From NCBI GenBank assembly GCA_963576565.1, contig OY755039.1:29588602-29652601 (forward strand): DNA of 64,000 nucleotides. Direction: 5' to 3'. The DNA is from Aspidapion aeneum. Lineage: Eukaryota > Arthropoda > Insecta > Coleoptera > Brentidae. Position 1 is the stretch's first letter; each line of letters starts with the position of its first letter. Below, one piece after another: positions 43,221 to 64,000 of this stretch. The translations under genes and the position numbers were made by a program. A model generated the notes under the pieces. The model made no database searches. It saw only the letters and a program-made list of their open reading frames with translations, and had not been told where the DNA came from.

Positions 43221-43811
43221 TAGGGACCTATTGCCCCGGGGCCCCCCCCAAGCCTTAGATTTTTAATATATTTTCCACATATTTGATGATAAAACATGAA
43301 AAATACCTTAAAATTTGACATCAGGAGGCTTCGGGCCCCTCCCAAGCCCAAGCTGTGGCGTAGGTAGTTGCGAAAAGACATGACGACCTTTTTTTTTTTT
43401 TTTTTTTTGGAGACGGTGCGGTTCAAAATTCTACGGCGCGGTTCGGTTCGGTTGGTGCATTTTTGGCCGCCACTTTTTTGAGGGTGCGCTTTGTAGCTGT
43501 CGGGGCCCCCCCAAGACACATTCCTGGGTGCGCCACTGCTATTGCAATACGGCCAGGCAATAATTGTGCTGGGCACTATATTGACAGTTTCACATTATAA
43601 GAACAGCTGTCTTCTTTCAAAATGAGGCCTTTGTGTATCATAAGACCCGGAATTAATAGTGACGCCACTATTAATGGAAAATAAACGACTGGATTTATAA
43701 ATTCGACTTTGGTATGTCAATTTTGAAAGATCAACTGTCATTTTTCAATGTGAAAATGTCAATTTAGTGCCCGACACAATTATTGCCTGGCCATATTGCA
43801 ATAGGTCCCTA
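43221..43811. mobile_element. MITE with TAGGGACCTATTGC ends, itself interrupted
   Basis: TAGGGACCTATTGC (43221) and GCAATAGGTCCCTA (to 43811) are inverted ends. The arm GGCCAGGCAATAATTGTG at 43550 pairs with its partner near 43780. The left terminal repeat is split at 43234 by a second insertion. Confidence 0.75.
43235..43538. mobile_element. hAT-like insertion inside the MITE
   Basis: CTATTGC occurs just before (43228-43234) and just after (43539-43545) this segment, so the MITE arm ACCTATTGCAATACGG is regenerated when it is skipped. The right end GTGCGCCACTG is a CAGTGGCGCAC terminus in antisense. Runs of C (GGGGCCCCCCCCAAG) and a poly(T) tract are inside. The left end is not a clean inverse, so it may be truncated. 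Confidence 0.65.
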
Positions 43812-44290
43812 ATGAATACAAATCAGTATGTTACAAAAAGTCCAAAATCGGGCAATGCAAACAATATTTTTGTGTAGACCCGAGACCTTTTGAACGCATT
43901 TCCAAGGGCAGCTTATGTAATTCTCTGCCGAGGGAAATAAAGAATTGAAATTGTAATATAAGCCTATTTAAACAAAAGTGTATAGAGTTTGTTCAAAACA
44001 GAATTCATTAATTGATAGTGTACGTGTTACGTTAATCCCTGCATTTTTGTAATTTAATTTAAGTTTTATATTTGTTTTTTGAAGATTTTTGTTTTTATAG
44101 ATGTCTACTTTAATTTTTAATCGGTTTTAAGGGCTCTTTTATTGTTTTTAATCTTGAAAATATCCTAAAAAAAATTACTTAATTTTACTTTCTTTTTTAT
44201 TATTGTTTTTTTCCTGTACATTTTTTATTGTTGTATTTTTCCTAGTGAGGGCAAAATGCTAATAAAGACCGTGTCAATATTATTATTATC

Positions 44291-44625
44291 CATACAGCTA
44301 ATAAGAGTTGGCTTAGCCCAATTGCAAGCAATAATTTTTCCAAATAAAGATATTTAAAAAAAAAGAAAAGATTTGTGTATTTTATTGGGAATAGCCCTCC
44401 AGTTGAGCAACGAAGCCAGCTTGTGCACTTAACTTTGCTGCTCTCGTTTCCGTGGAAACGTCACTTCAAACGTCAATTCGCTGACAGTTTCGACGGTCAC
44501 GTGACTCGATCGACATCGAGCCAGAAAAACTTTTGGCTGAAGCCCACCACGAGGTTTTCCGATTTTCAGCCCGGAAAAATAAAATTTCGCCGGTTTTCCA
44601 AACTGAAGTGCCTGTTGCAGCGAGG
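44291..44625 (+). promoter_or_regulatory. Naa15 promoter and 5' leader, with TCACGTGA
   Basis: The GC content rises from about 44375. TCACGTGA at 44497-44504 is a perfect E-box/CLEAR-type palindrome, and TTTCCGTGGAAACGTCACTT (44449-44468) holds a second palindromic word. No TATA box is evident, as expected for a housekeeping gene. The transcription start is not determinable. Confidence 0.4.
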
Positions 44626-58655
<14,030 letters not shown>

Positions 58656-59109
58656 GTAAGTAAAGCATTATTAGGCGAAAATAACTCAAGGAAAAAACGA
58701 AAAAATTCTAGAAGTATTTTTGATTAGTTTTGGTCAAGCGGTTAACCAAGCGCGGATCTGGGCATAAAGCTAGGGGGGTAATTGTTGACAAAAAAAGTGT
58801 TTGTGCATTTAGTTATTTTTTAGGGGGAGAAGGGATAATAGGTATTTGACAAATTTTAGAAAAGAGTTTAGAATGATACATAGATCCCTAATTTGCTAGG
58901 CAAAATTATTAAAATAGTATATTTTATCATGACTACATTTAAAATCAAGTTTTCTAATTTCCGATTTGAATTTGCCGCTAAAACGCTTATTTCTAGCATG
59001 GCGTTGCAGTGACGTCACAGTGCAGTAAACTCGCGGACAGATACACGGCATTCAAGTGTTTATTTGTCTTTGGTCTGTGTTTTTACTATTTTTTATGTAA
59101 AAGTCCTAT

Positions 59110-59280
59110 AAGTGGTGTGTAGTGCCTCAGTGTTTAATACTAGCATAATAACACCTGAAAAACTATTTATTCATGTGCCTACAGCAGTCAAAGGACGGAA
59201 AAAGTGGCTAGAACTTGCTCGGACTCAAGGGCCTTTTCTAATACATATTCACTTTACATTTGTAAAGATCACTTTGATGT
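59110..59280 (+). pseudogene. THAP zinc-finger domain, two frameshifts
   Basis: In three frame segments: KWCVVPQC, then NTSIITPEKLFIHVP and RKKWLELARTQGPF, then NTYSLYICKDHFDV. This matches the THAP pattern C-x4-C, about 43 residues, C-x2-H, with the conserved Pro (HVP) and Trp (KKW). Each shift is a missing base at a short T run (near 59132 and 59237). A GTGAGT donor-like word follows at 59279. It is either a dead transposase exon or a decayed host THAP exon. Confidence 0.75.
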
Positions 59281-59394
59281 GAGTATAACTAAATTGTTTC
59301 TATTAATTTTTCTCGCGTTGTCTATAATATATATAACTATTTCGTAAATGACGATGAAATTTTTGAGGTTATGTTTATTACAAGGGGTGAACAA

Positions 59395-59595
59395 CTATAA
59401 TAGGCAGAAAAGAGTACAAATTTTTAGGCGGTGCTAGGCAGTTATTAGGCAGGACTAGGGAGTACCTCTAAATGCAGGATTAGGCAGTGCACATGTAGGC
59501 TAAATGTAGGACTGAGCAGTGCATATGCAAGACTAGGCAGTGCATAGGCAGTACCTACGCAGGACTATGCAGTGTAACCTATGCAGTACTTCAAG
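59395..59595 (+). repeat. AGGCAGT / GCAGGACTA repeat field
   Basis: Words AGGCAGTGCATA, GCAGGACTAGG, AGTACCTACGCAGGACTATG and relatives occur about 15 times with spacing near 10 or 20. It reads like a degenerate minisatellite built from one decamer. Confidence 0.7.
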
Positions 59596-60159
59596 TATTG
59601 CTGGTCGTTGTATACTTTTTGCCTACCTGTCCCCCCCTCGGTTTATTAAGATTTTAAAACAAATAACATAACCTAACCTCAAAATCTAAATGAGTAAAAG
59701 TAGGCAAAGAATATCGTAAAAAAACTTTCAGTTATATACAAAACAACTCATCGAATACTTACATCAACATTTTAACGTTTCTAAATTCCTCAGAACAAAA
59801 ATCACCGCTGTTGGCAAAGAAGTAGTGGAGCTATCGGCTTTGGAGAATCCGTTTTCCATTGAAAATGTTTTTTATAAGCAAAACACAAAATAAAATCTAA
59901 TTTAGGACGATAATTTGCACTTTAAACCAAAGCAAACATTACCATCCATAAGAAAATAACACAGAAAATAGGTTCGTTCGAGACGTTTACTGTTTTGTGA
60001 GGTCACTCGCAGCTGATTCGTAGACCGTCTGTTTTGAATCACATGGCTAATTGTTTTAATTCAATGAATTTATTTAATTAAAAGAACTATGCATTTGAGA
60101 AAAAATTAAACAAAAAAGTTTGTTTTTAGCATTACCAAGACCTAAAGAGATATCTAAAA

Positions 60160-60163
<4 letters not shown>

Positions 60164-60215
<52 letters not shown>
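60164..60215. repeat. (TA)26 microsatellite
   Basis: Uninterrupted TA dinucleotides of about 52 bp within the THAP-bearing element. Confidence 0.95.
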
Positions 60216-60218
<3 letters not shown>

Positions 60219-60330
60219 ACTACTGTCAATCACCCTATTATCTGTTAAGCCCTTTATTTATTAACTAAAAGTGCATATATTTTTTTCTAGGGGGGTAATT
60301 ACCCCCTCAAATCCGCGCATGGGCCCCACC

Positions 60331-60655
60331 ATACTGCAACTCGGTGCTTTTGTTGATAAACTGTACAGTTTTTGAAATATGAATTTTTAGAGTTTAGCCA
60401 TTTGGGTCTTATGGGATTCCCTACCCTGAAATTCGCTTTTTGACGTTTTTTTAAATCTTATTTTAGGGTACGGTTTTTTCGCATCTCTATGGCTCAACCA
60501 TACTGCAACTCGGTGCTTTTGTTGATAAACTATATAGTTTTTAAAATATGAATTTTCAAAGTTTGGCCATTTTGGTTTTATGATATTCCCTACACTTAAA
60601 TTCACTAAATGACGTTTTTCCAAATCTTAACTCAGGGTGTAATTTTTGTTTGAAA
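60331..60655 (+). repeat. ~169-bp tandem repeats
   Basis: ATACTGCAACTCGGTGCTTT starts units at 60331 and 60500; each continues with GTTGATAAACT, TTTGAAATATGAATTTT and ATTCCCTAC. A third unit starts near 61258 after the Penelope insertion and leads into the 1,488-bp duplication. Confidence 0.8.
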
Positions 60656-60657
60656 CT

Positions 60658-61209
60658 CGTAGACAATGATTGTGTAGAAATAAAATTTTAGACTTCCATT
60701 GTCCTTATTTATTGTAAAAACACGACGTTTCGGTTAGTAAGTATCTCTAACCGTTATCAAGTGTAAACTAAACAATCTAGTCTCTAGGCTACTACTTATT
60801 CTACTTGATGTGCAGTCAGGTGTGACGGCCCGCCCCCTTTTTTTTTAATAATAAGACGCCTGTTTTCCTTAAGGAGTGGTTTCCATATGTTTGGTATGTC
60901 CGTGCTTGGTTGACTGAAAAGTTCTTTATTCTGCATTATAAACGCAGCTTCAATAAACTTTCGTTTTCGCCAATGCGACTCCTTATGTTAAACTTTATCT
61001 TCTGACCACTGAATCCTGTGATCATTTGACCATGCATGATCTGCTAAACCGGATTTTTCAATATCCCCTAATTGGGTACTTTTTAGATGTTCATTTACTC
61101 TAACCTGAAGAGGGCGTTTCGTTTCACCTACATATGATTTACCACACTCACACGGGATTTGGTAAATACATTCCTTATTATTTGAGGGATTGTCTGGTTT
61201 TGTTTTGGT
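60658..61209 (-). pseudogene. Penelope-like element, GIY-YIG endonuclease end
   Basis: The minus-strand frame from 61209 reads NKECIYQIPCECGKSYVGET, KRPLQVRVNEHLKS, LADHAWSNDHRIQW, then HWRKRKFIEAAFIM. The Tyr...SYVG block is the GIY-YIG core with the CxC of Penelope endonucleases. The only defect in this stretch is one stop (TAA in GATAAAGTTTAACATAAG). The reverse transcriptase is missing (5' truncation). AACGGTTAGAGATACTTACT and AACCGAAACGTCGTG near the 3' end are typical Penelope 3' sequence. Confidence 0.85.
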
Positions 61210-61285
61210 TCATCAATTTTATTTCAGGGTGTAATGTTTTCGCGTCACTATGGTCCCACCATATGCAACTGCACAAGCTGTATAG

Positions 61286-62773
61286 TTTTTGAAATATGAA
61301 TTTTCAAAGTTTTGCCATTCCCTGTCTAAACGATGTTTTAAATTTTTTTTTTATAATTTCTGTTGAAAACTTTCCAGATTTGCTAAATTTCATTGTTTTA
61401 AAAATATAATATTGTCAAATTAACAATTAATTTTTCATTAATTAGTTTATCCCCTAGAACATTTTGATCACGGATTATAAAACATTGACAGCCTTTTTCA
61501 CCATTGACGTTGCGTTCTCTGGTTTAAAAATGTCAAGTGCTTGTCACCCGCTGTTTTTGTTCATTTGTATTTTCGCCAGTTTTTTTCTTAAATGAAATTT
61601 GGGATGAAAACATTATTTTTTCCATTTGAGTAGTAGTAGTAGTAGTGTGGGGTAGGCTCTAGGCCTGGCGACTAGGCACATGAAGCGCCCTTTTCGGCAA
61701 CCCCCGGGCATCCCCCCTACTGCGTCCTTCTTTCGCTAAGGAATCTGCCCGTCTTCTGTACAAAGGCCAGAATATCGGGCCACCTCAGATTCAGAAGGTC
61801 CTCCGTCTCAAAGGCTTCCTCTTCGAATACCTCTCTTCTTGCCTCCTTGTATGCTTCACATGATGATTCCATTTGAGTAGGAAAAGTCCGAGAATTTCTT
61901 TCTTCTTCAACAAAAATAACAACAACTGACAGTCTAATTCTCATTCTGACAGTCTCAGACTCATTTTGACAAGGCCGTGAAAAAATCAAAGTAAGTAGGT
62001 TTGGTTAGGCTGCCTACTAGTGGCCAACTATTTTTACCATGTTTTCAATGGTAATGTCAAACGCATGGTGTACCCACTCTTTCTATTTTGGTTGGTTGTG
62101 AAATCCAATCTCTGGCTGTTCTAATATCTCTGATTTTGATGAGTTTGACCGCGTGAACAAGTTCACATCTAGGAGTATAAATTTCCAAAAGAGGATAAAA
62201 AAACAGATAGTTTAAGATTTATTAAAAAGAGACCGTGTTACGCCCGTGTCCCGCAGGAAGCTTTGCAGCGTTGTCAAAGGTAACCTTGATAAATTACTGC
62301 AGGCGCACGCGGTCGCACTCATCAAGTAGCAGACAATCTGAAACATTTTTTTAGGGCGAGAATTATTACTTGACTTGTCACCACACAAGAACTTGACTAA
62401 TTAAAACGTGAATATTTTATTTTTAAAATTTGATTAAATATGAGTTATTTAGTTCCTAAAACAACTAGATCGGATAATAAAATAAATTGTCTGTCTCAAT
62501 ACACGATAACTCAAGAACACCTCAAACGATTTTAATCCAATATGATACAAGTTTTATGTAGGCATTAGATTTTGGTAAAAAAAGGGTTAGTTAAAAGTAT
62601 TATTTAACCAATTTTACCTTAAAACTATCAACTTTTCTAGTTGTATCGATTTTTGTTTAAAAATGTTCCTTTTTTATTTAAAACATTTTTGCCTGTGGCG
62701 CATGTCGCCTGCGAGCATTTAAAGTAACATTACTCAAAAATTTTCGTTTTTAGTTTGAAAGGCATTACTACTG
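61286..62773 (+). repeat. 1,488-bp tandem duplication, unit 1
   Basis: GTTTTTGAAATATGAATTTT at 61286 recurs at 62774, and every landmark tested is displaced by exactly 1,488. For example, frames at 61717-61989 and 63205-63477 differ at only a few residues. Similarity is about 98%. It includes a LINE 3' fragment, a GC-rich block at 62230-62330 and AT-rich DNA. No host gene recognised. Confidence 0.92.
61634..61866 (-). mobile_element. LINE 3' fragment with 14-bp target duplication (unit 1)
   Basis: TTCCATTTGAGTAG flanks it exactly at 61620-61633 and 61867-61880. On the minus strand it encodes a last ESSCEAYKEARREVFEEE... segment, with NLRWPDILAFVQKTGRFL before the stop, and ends in a (CTA)n tail. 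The protein tail and trinucleotide tail suggest an I/LOA/R1-like LINE. It was severely 5'-truncated on insertion. The longer open frame to 61989 wrongly includes flanking DNA. Confidence 0.8.
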
Positions 62774-64000
62774 GTTTTTGAAATATGAATTTTCAAAGTT
62801 TTGCCATTCCCTGTCTAAACGATGTTTTAAATTTTTTTTTATAATTTCTGTTGAAAACTTTCCAGATTTGCTAAATTTCATTGTTTTAAAAATATAATAT
62901 TGTCAAATTAACAATTAAGTTTTCATTAATTAGTTTATCCCCTAGAACATTTTGATCACGGATTATAAAACATTGACAGCCGTTTTTACCATTGACGTTG
63001 CGTTCTCTGGTTTAAAAATGTCAAGTGCTTGTCACCCGCTGTTTTTGTTCATTTGTATTTTCGCCAGTTTTTGTCTTAAATGAAATTTGGGATGAAAACA
63101 TTATTTTTTCCATTTGAGTAGTAGTAGTAGTAGTGTGGGGTAGGCTCTAGGCCTGGCGACTAGGCACATGAAGCGCCCTTTTCGCCAACCCCCGGGCATC
63201 CTCCCTACTGCGTCCTTTTTTCGCTAAGGAATCTGCCCGTCTTCTGTACAAAGGCCAGAATATCGGGCCACCTCAGATTCACAAGGTCCTCCGTCTCAAA
63301 GGCTTCCTCTTCGAATACCTCTCTTCTTGCCTCCTTGTATGCTTCACATGATGATTCCATTTGAGTAGGAAAAGTCCGAGAATTTCTTTCTTTTTCAACA
63401 AAAATAACAACAAGTGACAGTCTAATTCTCATTCTGACAGTCTCAGACTCATTTTGACAAGGCCGTGATAAAATCAAAGTAAGTAGGTTTGGTTAGGCTG
63501 CCTACTAGTGCCCAACTATTTTTACCATGTTTTCAATGGTAATGTCAAACGCATGGTGTACCCACTCTTTCTATTTTGGTTGGTTGTGAAATCCAATCTC
63601 TGGCTGTTCTAATATCTCTGATTTTGATGAGTTTTACCGCGTGAACAAGTTCACATCTAGGAGTATAAATTTCCAAAAGAGGATCAAAAAACAGATAGTT
63701 TAAGATTTATTAAAAAGAGACCGTGTTACGCCCGTGTCCCGCAGGAAGCTTTGCAGCGTTGTCAAAGGTAAACTTGATAAATTACTGCAGGCGCACGCGG
63801 TCGCACTCATCAAGTGGCGGACAATCTGAAACATTTTTTTAGGGCGAGAATTATTACTTGACTTGTCACCACACAAGAACTTGACTAATTAAAACGTGAA
63901 TATTTTATTTTTAAAATTTGATTAAATATGAGTTATTTAGTTCCTAAAACAACTAGATCGGATAATAAAATAAATTGTCTGTCTCAATACACGATAACTC
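62774..64000 (+). repeat. 1,488-bp tandem duplication, unit 2, cut by window end
   Basis: Matches unit 1 up to position 62512 of that unit, where the window stops. The left edge changes at 62773 from CATTACTACTG to the shared sequence. Whether more units follow cannot be seen. Confidence 0.92.
63122..63354 (-). mobile_element. Same LINE 3' fragment in unit 2
   Basis: Identical position within the 1,488-bp unit, with the same flanking TTCCATTTGAGTAG words and a few substitutions (NLRWPD preceded by VN instead of LN). The insertion therefore predates the tandem duplication. Confidence 0.8.

Larger units (their letters stand above)
42632..44290 (+). pseudogene. LINE fragment (RT to 3' end), interrupted
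   Basis: The pieces are collinear. First, 42632-42868 encodes a KYGIKELALKLFEDFLTHRE-type RT palm block. Second, 43045-43155 encodes VGVFKNLGFIIDTKLNF. Third, 43830-43880 encodes MLQKVQNRAMQTIFL. The 3' end AATAAAGACCGTGTCAATAT and (TAT)n lies near 44262-44288. A MITE with its own insertion (43221-43811) splits the RT tail. Sequence between the pieces is decayed. It is jockey/CR1-like. Confidence 0.7.
58750..60319. mobile_element. Element with GCGCGGAT ends enclosing a THAP fragment
   Basis: GCGCGGATCTGGGCATAAAG and GCTAGGGGGGTAATT at the left are mirrored by CTAGGGGGGTAATTACCCCC, then CTCAAATCCGCGC at the right. The ends are about 11-30 bp with interruptions. It holds a decayed THAP domain, an AGGCAGT repeat field and a (TA)n run. 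A THAP-bearing DNA transposon (P or Kolobok-like) is a reasonable guess, but no catalytic domain is seen. Confidence 0.6.

Noticed and set aside
61717..61989. 90-codon frame as a small gene
   Set aside because: It fuses 233 bp of LINE tail with flanking DNA across a target duplication; the mirrored frame in unit 2 is the same artefact.

Overview
The window is a stretch of A+T-rich nuclear DNA from an animal, almost certainly an insect. It has spliced genes with short exons and very long introns, insect-type non-LTR retrotransposons, Tigger/pogo, hAT and mariner-type elements, a Penelope fragment, and (TCTG)n-bearing interspersed repeats with hairpin ends. The order cannot be fixed from sequence alone. 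There is no bacterial or viral gene organisation.

Three host genes are supported. A single-exon Ube2j2 (ER-anchored ubiquitin-conjugating enzyme) lies at 36686-37375 on +. A three-exon CYTH-domain gene of 173 codons lies at 41264-39497 on -. The first four coding exons of Naa15, the large auxiliary subunit of the NatA N-terminal acetyltransferase, lie on + at 44626-44682, 48484-48568, 52875-53007 and 58526-58655, and the gene runs beyond 58.7 kb. The Naa15 introns hold a Tigger-type element, a near-intact 3.2-kb LINE, a mariner remnant, several MITEs and minisatellite-like arrays.

The rest is layered mobile DNA. 1-1.35 kb: a ~500-bp satellite. 2-10 kb: MITEs, foldbacks and an LTR remnant. 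10.86-13.65 kb: a decayed RTE-type LINE with a 15-bp target duplication. 15.67-19.51 kb: a 3.84-kb palindrome with apparently identical 1,918-bp arms, formed inside a Tigger-like element. 20-30 kb: paired MITEs, a solo LTR, decayed LINEs, three copies of a hairpin/minisatellite/microsatellite repeat family and a 5'-truncated copy of the LINE found in Naa15. 30.8-36 kb: a Tigger-like element filled by a LINE and hAT elements. 41.8-44.3 kb: a tRNA-derived SINE and a LINE fragment broken by a MITE that is itself interrupted. 58.7-64 kb: an element carrying a decayed THAP domain, a Penelope GIY-YIG fragment, and a 1,488-bp tandem duplication cut by the window end.

The most notable structures are the large palindrome, whose two junctions both show microhomology, and two perfect 52-56-bp hairpins each flanked by an 8-bp direct repeat. 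Also notable is the folded leader of the almost intact LINE. Element boundaries come from terminal repeats and target duplications read by eye; family names rest on protein motifs and could not be checked by search.
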